This document shows, piece by piece, positions 54,692 to 62,890 of a stretch of 64,000 nt of DNA. The notes beneath the pieces are model-generated. The model was not told the origin of the DNA, made no database searches, and worked only from the letters and a program-made list of their open reading frames with translations. This DNA is from Clostridium sp. Marseille-P299. Lineage in GTDB: Bacteria; Bacillota; Clostridia; Lachnospirales; Lachnospiraceae. Both the position numbers and the translations under genes were made by a program. The number at the start of each line of letters is the position of its first letter. Within the stretch, counting starts at the first letter, position 1. Where the stretch lies: NCBI RefSeq assembly GCF_900078195.1, contig NZ_FJVE01000007.1:496001-560000 (forward strand), read 5' to 3'.

Positions 54692-55431
54692 ACTATGTCA
54701 ACAGCAAATTTTCCTCTGCTCCACAACCACATTGGCGTATGTATATCTATTGAAACATGATCAGTATCTTTTAATAATTCATACCATCGCTCTACCAGCT
54801 TTAATTGCACATCTGAGTCTTTCGCTTCTTCCTCCGTAATAACACCTAATTTTGTACTTGCTTGAATTACATGTGTATCAGGTGCAACCGTGATATGTTC
54901 TCGGTCAACAAATTTCGTATCCGTGTATTGTTCCATGACATATAACCAATAATTACAGATTTTATTTCCTCCTAAATAGGGAAACGACCTTTTATTCTTC
55001 TGAATATACTCTTTGATAGCAGCAACTTCATAGTTCATGTCAAAAAAGAGATTTCGTACATCACCATTAAATTTCTCCGCAAAAGTGTTACATAACGTTT
55101 TCCAAATAAGAGGTTGTTTGTTAGGCTGTAATGCAACCTTATAATCAACAAGAATCTCTTGCAGTTCGTTTTGCGGTATTGATAATACCGATGCGCAGTC
55201 AAATAACATTGGCACTTCTCTATAAAGTCTGTTTGCACATTCCCATAAAAGATATGAATTTCTCTGATAATTCAATGCCATAGGCAACGTAAAGTACAGA
55301 TAGCTTTCTTTCGATGTTTTATCTAATCCCGGATTTTCGTGTTCGGGCATTTTCTCTCCACCCAGCAAACCATCATGATATGCGTTCATAAGTTGCAGAA
55401 CGCTTTGTAATATTTTTTCTTTCTCTTCCAA
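54688..55431 (-). CDS. Possible HhH-GPD (DNA glycosylase-like) protein
   Basis: The product is 247 residues from TTG 55431, with GGGGGT 7 bases upstream. Residues about 155-200 read FPYLGGNKICNYWLYVM, then APDTHVIQASTKLGVI. This resembles the helix-hairpin-helix and catalytic aspartate region of HhH-GPD DNA glycosylases (PGVGRK..VDTH.xRV). Lys in GGNK and Asp in APDTH would be the catalytic pair. The first 120 residues are helical and unfamiliar. It is the only intact gene of the foreign patch and may have arrived with it. The family call is tentative. Confidence 0.5.
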   Translation of the reverse strand: MEEKEKILQSVLQLMNAYHDGLLGGEKMPEHENPGLDKTSKESYLYFTLPMALNYQRNSYLLWECANRLYREVPMLFDCASVLSIPQNELQEILVDYKVALQPNKQPLIWKTLCNTFAEKFNGDVRNLFFDMNYEVAAIKEYIQKNKRSFPYLGGNKICNYWLYVMEQYTDTKFVDREHITVAPDTHVIQASTKLGVITEEEAKDSDVQLKLVERWYELLKDTDHVSIDIHTPMWLWSRGKFAVDIV

Positions 55432-55454
55432 TGTTTATACCCCCAAATGTTAAT

Positions 55455-55580
55455 TTATCGCTCTCTATTTTTTCTTTCCCCGATGTAGCACATAGCCTTT
55501 CGCAAGTTCGGATTTCTTTGCAATGCAGGTAAGCCCTTTTTCATGAATACTTCGTCTATGAACTTTTTGATAGTTTCCAT
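55455..55580 (-). CDS. Small 41-residue ORF of the foreign patch
   Basis: METIKKFIDEVFMKKGLPAL... runs from 55580 to TAA 55455, just upstream of the glycosylase-like gene. It is basic, has no clear ribosome binding site, and may be a fragment of a mobile-element protein. Confidence 0.35.
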   Translation of the reverse strand: METIKKFIDEVFMKKGLPALQRNPNLRKAMCYIGERKNRER

Positions 55581-55610
55581 AAATGAATATTTGTCGTTCT
55601 GCTTTTCATT

Positions 55611-55742
55611 TTACAACAATTCCGAGAGCATAGAAACAGTCAGTTTTCCAACGGGATTACCTACCCTTCGGATATACGGCACAGGCGGTGGCGGGACACT
55701 GCCCGTAGGACCATTATCCTTTGTAGTCCCTTTTAAATTATA
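55611..55742 (-). pseudogene. Proline-rich C-terminal fragment of a mobile-element protein
   Basis: The frame ending at TAA 55611 reads DNGPTGSVPPPPVPYIRRVGNPVGKLTVSML. It has no proper start; the upstream part runs into AT-rich native-type DNA at about 55740, which marks the probable junction. Proline-rich ends of this kind occur on small transposon-borne proteins. Confidence 0.4.
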
Positions 55743-55882
55743 TTTTATCAAAATACAAATAATATTTATTGTAAAACGATAAATAAATATTGACTTATAG
55801 AAAATAAAGGATTATAATTCATTTAAATAAATTGAAATAAATTGTAAATACGATATTTCAATCACTGAAAGGAACAAGATCT

Positions 55883-56362
55883 ATGAATCAATCTAATTTA
55901 TCAAAATGGTTAAAGTTTATAACAATTCTAGTTGGGATTATGGGGGCTATTGTATTTTTTATTATATTACCTCAAATAGGCAATGAACTTGCAATAACAA
56001 ATAAAGAATTTGCATTTTGCTATTGGCCATGGCTAGTGTTTATTTGGGTGATGGCAATACCTTGTTATTTAGTTTTAGTACTTTTTTGGAAGATATGTAG
56101 AGAAATAGAAAATGATAATTCTTTTTCAAAAAAGAATGCTATATTACTTGGTTGGATTAGTCGTCTAGCTATTATAGATACAATAATTTGTTTTATTGGT
56201 AACATAGTATTCTTCTTTTTAGGTATGTCTCACCCATCCGTAGTAATAGGATTTTTATTTGTTATATTTGCTGGGATTGCCATTGCAGTGGTATCGGCTG
56301 CACTTGCTCATTTGGTTGAGAAAGCAAGCAGGATACAAGAAGAGAATGATTTAACAATTTAA
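55883..56362 (+). CDS. DUF2975 membrane protein
   Basis: The 159-residue product has four predicted membrane helices and the DUF2975 order: an N-terminal helix, FAFCYWPWLVFIWVMAIPCYLVL, FWKICREIENDNSFSKKNAILL, then two more helices. It is followed after 14 bases by a small XRE regulator, the usual partner of this family. Function unknown. AAAGGAACAAG precedes the ATG. Confidence 0.85.
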   Translation: MNQSNLSKWLKFITILVGIMGAIVFFIILPQIGNELAITNKEFAFCYWPWLVFIWVMAIPCYLVLVLFWKICREIENDNSFSKKNAILLGWISRLAIIDTIICFIGNIVFFFLGMSHPSVVIGFLFVIFAGIAIAVVSAALAHLVEKASRIQEENDLTI

Positions 56363-56376
56363 GTTGAGGTGAGAAG

Positions 56377-56589
56377 ATGGCAATAAGAATAAATTTAGAT
56401 GTAATGTTAGCAAAAAGAAAAATGAGCGTAACTGAATTATCAGAAAGAGTAGGAATAACCATGGCAAATATCTCAATTTTAAAAAATGGGAAGGCCAAGG
56501 CCGTTCGCTTAGAGACATTGGATAAGATTTGCGAAATTTTAGAATGTCAACCGGGAGATATCTTAGAATATGTAAGTGATAAGAATTAA
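56377..56589 (+). CDS. Small XRE-family regulator (YozG-like)
   Basis: The 70-residue product is a single Cro/CI helix-turn-helix: NLDVMLAKRKMSVTELSERVGIT, NISILKNGKAKAVRLETLDKICEILECQPGDILEY. Such minimal regulators are regularly cotranscribed with DUF2975 proteins. GTTGAGGTGAG precedes the ATG. It probably controls this operon. Confidence 0.9.
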   Translation: MAIRINLDVMLAKRKMSVTELSERVGITMANISILKNGKAKAVRLETLDKICEILECQPGDILEYVSDKN

Positions 56590-56627
56590 TCAATCTTTTC
56601 GTTATCGACGATGAAAGGGGGACTATT

Positions 56628-58403
56628 ATGTCTGACTTAGAGAATTCAATAATCAAAAACAATGTAAGTAATAATAAAAATGAAGAGCAAGAGAATGAAG
56701 TAAGGGAATGCACAGAAAAAGAAGAGCAAGAAAATAAAGTAAGGGAAAATGAAGAAAAAGAAGAACAAAAGAATGAAGTAAGGGAAAACGCAGAAAAAGA
56801 AGAGCAAGAAAATGAAGTGGGGCAAAATACAGAAAAGGAAAGTGAAAATAAAGAAAATAAAGTTCAAGAAAGTGAAGAGATAGATACAAATAAATCTGGA
56901 ACGAATACTGATCAGCTAAAACCAGTAAGGGAGAATTATGTTTTTCTTTTACTCCTAGCATTGGGATTTGGATTTTTATTCATGTTCTGCTTTTATGATT
57001 TTTATATAAATTTTAATGGAATTTTGTATCCCTTATTTGTAGTTAGTTTATTTGGATTTTCGTTTATAACTTTAAAAGTATTAAATCGAACGATAAAAAA
57101 GAATACCTACTTTTATGCAATTGCTGCTGTTTTATTAGGTATTTCCTCATTTTTAACGATGAATTGGTTTATTGTTATATTTAATACCTTAGGAATTATA
57201 ATTTTATTTACTATATTTTTATTTAAACAGTTCTATGAAGATAGTGATTGGGGTATCCTTCATTATTTTAAAAATATTGTGATTGTATGGTTGGAAGCGA
57301 TAGCGAGTATTCGATATCTTTTTAAGCATGGTATATCCTTATTAAAACCATTAAAACATGAAAAAAGCAAGTGGCTGCCAATACTCAAAGGTATTATATA
57401 TGGTGGTATTTTCCTTGGAATTGTACTTCCTTTGTTAGCGAGTGCAGACATGGTATTCCAAAAGTTAATGAAAAGTATTTTTTCAATATTTAAAAACCCT
57501 TTTTCAGGAGAATTAAATTATTATTTATTTTTAGTTATTATAGCAATGTTTATGTTTTATGGTTTGATATGTTCCTTTGCCAGCAATGGATTGAATGACA
57601 AAGTAAAGGTTATTAAGAAGAAAGAAGCCACGTCTGCAATTGTTATGGCAGGAATAATTACAGCCACATATTTATTGTTTTGTGGTATTCAAATTGTTTA
57701 TTTGTTTGGAGGGAATTTTTTAACTTTGCCCGAAGGAATTACTTATGCAAAGTATGCACAACAAGGTTTTTTTCAATTGCTATTTGTAGTTATGATTAAT
57801 ATTGGTATGGTGGTTTTGTGTGTAAAGAAATATTCAGAGCACAATGGTCTAAAAAGATTACTAACCATTATTTCTATTTGCACATTTATAATGATAGCTT
57901 CTGCTATGTACCGAATGATTCTTTATATTAGCGTATATCATTTGACATTTTTAAGAGTTTTAGTTATTTGGTTTTTAATTACCCTAACAGTTCTTATGAT
58001 TGGTGTCTTGTATTATATTTATCATAATACGTATAAAATAGATAAATTTTTCTTTCGAACAGTTCTTTTTTGCTATTTTATACTAGCTTTTATGAGACCA
58101 GATTATATAATTGCAAATTATAATATAAATCATATAGAGAAAATTCAAAGTGAAGATGTAAGGTATTTAGTATCTGATCTTTCATTCGATGCGATTCCAG
58201 CATTAGCAAAAATTGATGAAAATAAACTTGATTTGTCGGAGAAGATGATTTATGGAAGTGATTATGTTGATTTAGAGACCTATATTAATGAATACTATGG
58301 TTATGCCTATAGAATGTATGATGGCAAGATTCGTAGTTTTAATGTGTCTAGATATTTTGCATATCAAACTGCAAGAGAACATATAAACAGTTCTTTAAAA
58401 TAA
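56628..58403 (+). CDS. DUF4173/DUF4153-type membrane protein with repeat-rich N-terminus
   Basis: In the 591-residue product residues 1 to about 100 are an acidic low-complexity tail made of four or five 14-residue repeats (EKEEQENEVREN type). About twelve membrane helices follow. GITYAKYAQQGFFQLLFV at about 375-392 is the family signature. The last 100 residues are soluble. It follows the XRE gene by 38 bases with GAAAGGGGG upstream and is probably part of the same operon. Function unknown. Confidence 0.8.
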   Translation: MSDLENSIIKNNVSNNKNEEQENEVRECTEKEEQENKVRENEEKEEQKNEVRENAEKEEQENEVGQNTEKESENKENKVQESEEIDTNKSGTNTDQLKPVRENYVFLLLLALGFGFLFMFCFYDFYINFNGILYPLFVVSLFGFSFITLKVLNRTIKKNTYFYAIAAVLLGISSFLTMNWFIVIFNTLGIIILFTIFLFKQFYEDSDWGILHYFKNIVIVWLEAIASIRYLFKHGISLLKPLKHEKSKWLPILKGIIYGGIFLGIVLPLLASADMVFQKLMKSIFSIFKNPFSGELNYYLFLVIIAMFMFYGLICSFASNGLNDKVKVIKKKEATSAIVMAGIITATYLLFCGIQIVYLFGGNFLTLPEGITYAKYAQQGFFQLLFVVMINIGMVVLCVKKYSEHNGLKRLLTIISICTFIMIASAMYRMILYISVYHLTFLRVLVIWFLITLTVLMIGVLYYIYHNTYKIDKFFFRTVLFCYFILAFMRPDYIIANYNINHIEKIQSEDVRYLVSDLSFDAIPALAKIDENKLDLSEKMIYGSDYVDLETYINEYYGYAYRMYDGKIRSFNVSRYFAYQTAREHINSSLK

Positions 58404-58455
58404 GGCGATAATTAAGTTAGCGTGTATTAAAGTCAAAAGAAAGAAAGGTAACGAT

Positions 58456-59193
58456 ATGAACATAACGATTTTTAATGAAGGACGCGATGAGAGAAATAAA
58501 CCTGAGGTATTGACAATTTATCCAAATGGAATTGGAGAGACGCTCGCAGAAATAGTAAGTGAAATAGAGGACGCGAAGATAATTAAGATGGCGTCTTTAT
58601 ATGAAGAGGAATGTGGTCTTACAGAAGATATACTAGAACAAACAGACGTTTTAGTATATTGGTCCCATGGTGGAAATCGATTATTGCCAGATGAGGTGGC
58701 GGATCGAGTTTATCAAGCGGTCCTAAAAGGTATGGGATTTGTAGTACTACATTCAGCGAACACAGCGAAACCATTTGTAAAACTCATGGGTACCAGTTGT
58801 ACTATGCGATATCGACATGACGATTTTGAACGATTATTTGTTGTAAATCCAACACATCCAATCGCAAAAGGATTACCACCTTATTTTGAGTTGGAAAAGG
58901 AAGAAGCTTACGGAGAATTTTTTGATATACCCAAACCAGATGATGTTATATTCCTAGGATGGTTTGAAAGTGGGGAAGTATGTAGAAGTGGGTGTACTTG
59001 GACGAGAGGTTACGGTAAAATATTTTATTTTCAACCGGGCCATGAGACAAATCCAACTTACTATAATAAAGAAGTTCGAACAGTGATCCAGAATGCATGT
59101 AATTGGGCAAAGCCAGATATCAAACGAACAGGGCAGATTAAGTGTGAAGAAATAAAGAAGGCGTTAGAAGATATTCGTAAGGAAGAAATTTAA
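58456..59193 (+). CDS. ThuA-domain protein (trehalose-utilisation type)
   Basis: The 245-residue product is a full ThuA-like class I glutamine-amidotransferase fold: TIFNEGRDERN at the start, DVLVYWSHGGNRLLPDEVADRV, GFVVLHSANTAKPF and GKIFYFQPGHETNPTYYN. ThuA proteins occur in disaccharide utilisation; the exact reaction is uncertain. GAAAGGTAACG precedes the ATG. It stands alone, with A-rich repeats downstream. Confidence 0.88.
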   Translation: MNITIFNEGRDERNKPEVLTIYPNGIGETLAEIVSEIEDAKIIKMASLYEEECGLTEDILEQTDVLVYWSHGGNRLLPDEVADRVYQAVLKGMGFVVLHSANTAKPFVKLMGTSCTMRYRHDDFERLFVVNPTHPIAKGLPPYFELEKEEAYGEFFDIPKPDDVIFLGWFESGEVCRSGCTWTRGYGKIFYFQPGHETNPTYYNKEVRTVIQNACNWAKPDIKRTGQIKCEEIKKALEDIRKEEI

Positions 59194-59383
59194 AAGCAAG
59201 AGAAGAAAAGAAAAAATATAAAAGAAATATAAAAGTAAAAATTAGAAAGATAGAGACATAAAATTAAAGAATTTAAGATAAAAATCAGTAAGTAAATATG
59301 AAGTAATAAATCTGGAAATGAGAGCGAAGATAGTTATTTCCTAACGGTTAATTATTATTGAATATTATTTAACAACACCTCCA

Positions 59384-59412
59384 TTGAGTTGGGATATATT
59401 AATTGCTATACT
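59384..59412 (+). promoter_or_regulatory. Promoter of the XRE-TPR gene
   Basis: TTGAGT (59384-59389) and TATACT (59407-59412) have a 17-base spacer, with an extended TG before the -10. The 10-base ACACCTCCAT just upstream (59375-59384) is the exact complement of ATGGAGGTGT at the gene's ribosome binding site (59456-59465). Confidence 0.6.
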
Positions 59413-59471
59413 TATGTTAGAGCTATAACAAGAGTATGTATATATCAAAACTGATATGGAGGTGTATTTTT

Positions 59472-60557
59472 ATAAAAATAGGAAAAACAATCTATACGCT
59501 AAGAAAAGAAAAACAAATGACCCAAGAACAATTAGCAAGTTTAATTGGCGTATCCGCACCAGCGGTGAGTAAATGGGAAAACGATAGTACCTATCCAGAC
59601 ATTACATTACTTTCTCCACTTGCAAGAGCACTAGGTACAACAGTGGATACTCTTTTATCGTTTCAACAGGAATTAAATGAGAGTGAATTAGAACAGCTTA
59701 CTAGTTCTTTAAAAGAGTATTTTATAAAGAATGGGTTCCGTGCAGGAATTAAGAAGTGTAAAGAATATTTGGAAGAGTACCCTAATTCTGAAAAACTAAA
59801 GTTTGAAATCGTAATGATGACAAGCATGAACTTAGTTTATACTTTGGACTCAGATTATACGGATGAGGAATATGAAAACGTACAAGATTACAATGAAACA
59901 ATGTGTGAACAACTAATAAATTCGAGCGATATCAATATAAAAATGACAGCGACAGTTATGCTTGCATCTACTTATATGAAAAAGAAGAAATTCGATGGTG
60001 CAAAAATATTATTAGAGACTTTACCCAATAATGGAATAAGTTCAGAACAGCTTTTTCCTGTATTATATATCCACAAAGGAGAGTATGAAACAGCGGCAAA
60101 GTTGTCTCAGCAATATCTTTTATCAGAAATTCAACAAGTTCTGGCTGCAATCATGAATTTATGGAATATTTCTAGTAGATTAAACCAATATGAAAAAGCA
60201 CTATTATATGCGAAAGAGTATTATGATTTAGAACATAAATTTTCATTTTACAACGGGAATGGAGCATATTTGCTAGTTAGGTCTTACTTATATTTGAAGG
60301 ATAAAAATCAAGCACTAATTTGGTTTGAGTGCTATATCAATGATATCCTAATGGCTGCAAATAATCAAAAGGAGTCAATTTACTGGGATTATATAATAAA
60401 TGATGATGTTTCTGTTTCAGAAAAGAAAGAAGAGTTACAAAAGATTGTTTTAAAATCTATTGATATTGATCCTAATTATGATGATTTACGTAATGAATAC
60501 AAATTTATAGAACAGGTGGATAGACTTAAGAAATCTGTGGAGCGAATAAATGAATGA
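59472..60557 (+). CDS. XRE regulator with TPR-like C-terminal region
   Basis: The product has about 361 residues if it begins at the ATA codon 59472, 7-9 bases after GGAGGTG (59458-59464). That gives the usual family start KIGKTIYTLRKEKQMTQEQLA. The only upstream ATG in frame (59436) has a poor ribosome binding site and adds an atypical YISKLIWRC segment. The helix-turn-helix occupies residues 1-60 (GVSAPAVSKWENDSTYPDITLL), and the rest (about 75-360) is helical with TPR-like pairs. Such proteins respond to stress or peptides. It ends at a bidirectional terminator. Confidence 0.8.
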   Translation: MKIGKTIYTLRKEKQMTQEQLASLIGVSAPAVSKWENDSTYPDITLLSPLARALGTTVDTLLSFQQELNESELEQLTSSLKEYFIKNGFRAGIKKCKEYLEEYPNSEKLKFEIVMMTSMNLVYTLDSDYTDEEYENVQDYNETMCEQLINSSDINIKMTATVMLASTYMKKKKFDGAKILLETLPNNGISSEQLFPVLYIHKGEYETAAKLSQQYLLSEIQQVLAAIMNLWNISSRLNQYEKALLYAKEYYDLEHKFSFYNGNGAYLLVRSYLYLKDKNQALIWFECYINDILMAANNQKESIYWDYIINDDVSVSEKKEELQKIVLKSIDIDPNYDDLRNEYKFIEQVDRLKKSVERINE

Positions 60558-60626
60558 AAACATCTTAATTAAATTTAATCGGATCCAGAAAAACCAATGA
60601 AAAAAATTAATTAAGTCACCTATATG

Positions 60627-60682
60627 TAAAAAATCACGTTACTACCAAGTTGTAAGTTTGGGGGCAACGTGATTTTTTATAT
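60627..60682. terminator. Bidirectional terminator
   Basis: AAAAAATCACGTT pairs perfectly with AACGTGATTTTTT around 24 bases. It serves the XRE gene and the convergent methionine-sulfoxide reductase gene. Confidence 0.85.
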
Positions 60683-60775
60683 ATTAGATAATAAATTAAT
60701 GAGTAATATCAATTATTTTATTGCAAGCAAGAAGACTGTAATACAAATAATGTAATAATCTTATCATTTTGAGTG

Positions 60776-61264
60776 TTACCAGTTACATGCGGATTCTAAT
60801 ATTTTAACAAAGGCTTCCAATCCTGCCAAATCTTCTTGATCAAAGCGATTTTTGATAGGACTATCAATATCAAGTACACCAACAATATTATTTCCATTAC
60901 GAATTGGGATAACAATTTCAGAATTGGAAGCAGAATCACATGCAATGTGTCCTGGAAATTCGTGTACGTCAGGTACTAATTGTGAGCGATTTTCTGAAAC
61001 TGCTGTACCGCAAACACCACGACCTACTGGAATACGAATGCAAGCCGTCTTTCCTTGAAATGGACCTAAAAGTAGATAACCATCGGTCATTAAATAAAAT
61101 CCAACCCAGTTGATGTTTTTTAGTGCACCATTTAATAAAGCAGATGCATTTGCTAAATTCGGAATGGTGTGGGATTCCCCTTCTGTTAATGATTTTAATT
61201 GTTCACATAATAATAGATACATTTCATTTTTATCTTCTGGATATAAGTTATTAATCTCAGTCAT
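60776..61264 (-). CDS. msrC: Free methionine-(R)-sulfoxide reductase (GAF domain)
   Basis: The 162-residue single GAF domain has the fRMsr features: NWVGFYL, GPFQGKTACIRIPVGRGVCGTAV and HIACDSASNSEIVIPI with three conserved cysteines, and GVLDIDSP near the end. It reduces free methionine-R-sulfoxide, protecting against oxidation. The symbol follows the E. coli/yeast family usage. AAAGGAC lies before the ATG on the - strand; it follows the YccF gene by 18 bases in one - strand operon. Confidence 0.92.
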   Translation of the reverse strand: MTEINNLYPEDKNEMYLLLCEQLKSLTEGESHTIPNLANASALLNGALKNINWVGFYLMTDGYLLLGPFQGKTACIRIPVGRGVCGTAVSENRSQLVPDVHEFPGHIACDSASNSEIVIPIRNGNNIVGVLDIDSPIKNRFDQEDLAGLEAFVKILESACNW

Positions 61265-61282
61265 TTAATCTTTTGTCCTTTC

Positions 61283-61642
61283 TTATATAACAGATGTCCC
61301 AAATGGCATCAGTGATAATTTAGCTATCTTAAAGCACTGCAAACCGAATGGAATTCCAATGATAGTAATGCAGAAAATACATCCAAGAATTGCAGATTCT
61401 AATGCAAGTCCAATTCCCCCAAAGATTAACCATAAAATATTTAATAAAAAGCTTCCAGGTCCGCCACCATAGCTTACTTCCTTACCAAATGGAAAAAATG
61501 CTAAGCCAGCCATTTTAAAACATTGAATACCAATAGGGATACCAATAATCGTAATACACCATAAGAGGCCAACGAATAGCCAACTAATACCCATGACAAA
61601 GCCACCAAAAATAAACCAAATTAAATTACCTAAACAGCCCAT
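61283..61642 (-). CDS. YccF-domain membrane protein
   Basis: The product is 119 residues from ATG 61642, chosen because AAAGGAG lies 9 bases upstream. It has two tandem copies of the YccF unit, each with the block CITIIGIP(I/F)GLQCFK and a PFGK/PFGT end. The family is a small inner-membrane protein of unknown function. It is the first gene of a - strand operon with the methionine-sulfoxide reductase. Confidence 0.9.
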   Translation of the reverse strand: MGCLGNLIWFIFGGFVMGISWLFVGLLWCITIIGIPIGIQCFKMAGLAFFPFGKEVSYGGGPGSFLLNILWLIFGGIGLALESAILGCIFCITIIGIPFGLQCFKIAKLSLMPFGTSVI

Positions 61643-61920
61643 AATATTAACTCCTTTTGTTTTATATATCATTGTATTCGAAGTTTTGATATTTGATTTT
61701 ATAATAAAATAGATTTCAATTCAAAACTGTAGGCTTAAATAGTAATCATTAGTAATAAGCTAAAAATATGATCAATCATGTTTATTTGCGAGAGACTTAA
61801 TTTCAGTAGCTTAATTACAGTATATTGATTTAACAAAAAGTGTCAATGTAATTTAATGTATGCTATAGTAAATAAAAGGTATTATTGATGTAAAAGAAAA
61901 TTTATATAAGGAGATTTATC

Positions 61921-62700
61921 ATGAGATTTGGAATGCCTACGTTAATTGAAACAAAAGATTTGGATGAATGTGTAGCTTTATGTAAGCACCTAAGTTTGAA
62001 TTTTATTGAGTTAAATATGAATATGCCACAATATCAATTAGAACAAATCGATGTTAAAAAATTAAATAAGATTCGTAAAAGAGAGAATATCTTTTTTACG
62101 ATTCATCTAGATGAAAATCTAAATGTTGCTGACTTTAATCCCTTAGTGTCAAAGGCATATTTGGATACAGTTAAATTTACGATTCAACTTGCAAAACAAA
62201 TCGAAGCACCAATTCTAAATATGCATATGTCGGAAGGTGTTTATTTTACCTTGCCTGATAAAAGAGTGTATTTATTTGAACAATACATAGAATCGTATAG
62301 GAAAAGTTTATTTGAGTTTAGAAATATGTGTGAGAAAGAAATTGGTCATACAGACATTAAAATTTGTATTGAAAATACAATCGGATATAAAGGGTTTTCT
62401 AAATCTGGAATTGAGTATTTATTAGAAAGTCCTGTGTTTGCGCTAACGTATGACGTGGGGCATGATCATTGCATTGGTTATAAGGATGAAGAATTTATAA
62501 AAAAGAATATTAAGCGATTGGTACATATGCATCTGCATGATGCTTTAGAGAATAAGAATCATCTATCATTAGGTGACGGGGATGTTAATATTCGTGAGAA
62601 GTTAATGTTAGCGAAAGAATGGGACTGTAATGTTGTGCTTGAAACAAAAACGATTCAAGGCCTAGAGCTATCAGCGTCGAGACTGTCAATATACAACTAG
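61921..62700 (+). CDS. Sugar phosphate isomerase/epimerase-type TIM barrel
   Basis: The 259-residue product belongs to the AP-endonuclease-2/xylose-isomerase-like TIM-barrel family. Candidate metal ligands appear in order: FFTIHLDENL, ILNMHMSEG, ICIENTIGYKG, TYDVGHDH and HMHLHDA, ending in VLETK. Sugar or inositol isomerisation is possible; the substrate is unknown. AAGGAG precedes the ATG. No carbohydrate transport genes are adjacent. Confidence 0.82.
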   Translation: MRFGMPTLIETKDLDECVALCKHLSLNFIELNMNMPQYQLEQIDVKKLNKIRKRENIFFTIHLDENLNVADFNPLVSKAYLDTVKFTIQLAKQIEAPILNMHMSEGVYFTLPDKRVYLFEQYIESYRKSLFEFRNMCEKEIGHTDIKICIENTIGYKGFSKSGIEYLLESPVFALTYDVGHDHCIGYKDEEFIKKNIKRLVHMHLHDALENKNHLSLGDGDVNIREKLMLAKEWDCNVVLETKTIQGLELSASRLSIYN

Positions 62701-62890
62701 AATCATAAAGATGAAATATTGAGGGATAAGATTCATTGTAGTGTACACATATAGAAAATAAATGAAACCTATAACCAAGGTGACTCGTCTAATGTATACA
62801 AAATTAATCTAACCTAATCAAGATATCTCTCACTTCTTCAAGTGAAGGATGGAATGGATTGTTTCAGTTGGTAGACAGAGAAGGAGAAGG

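Larger units (their letters stand above)
54481..55740. mobile_element. Foreign DNA patch with gene fragments (mobile-element remnant)
   Basis: From about 54520 to 54680 and again at 55630-55730 the DNA is clearly GC-richer (for example GGCCGTCGTCCGCC, GGCGGTGGCGGGAC) than the AT-rich surroundings. All coding signals run on the - strand, opposite to neighbours. Several short frames are broken. No transposase, integrase or clear end repeats were found, so this is called a remnant. Confidence 0.55.

Noticed and set aside
54509..54760. + strand ORF in the GC-rich patch (HWPSSAIPLNGRLDCPSAK)
   Set aside because: The - strand reading ends in better coding sense and shares orientation with the neighbouring - strand gene; the + strand frame has no ribosome binding site.
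55543..55782. + strand 79-residue ORF
   Set aside because: It is antisense to the proline-rich fragment and crosses the foreign/native junction.
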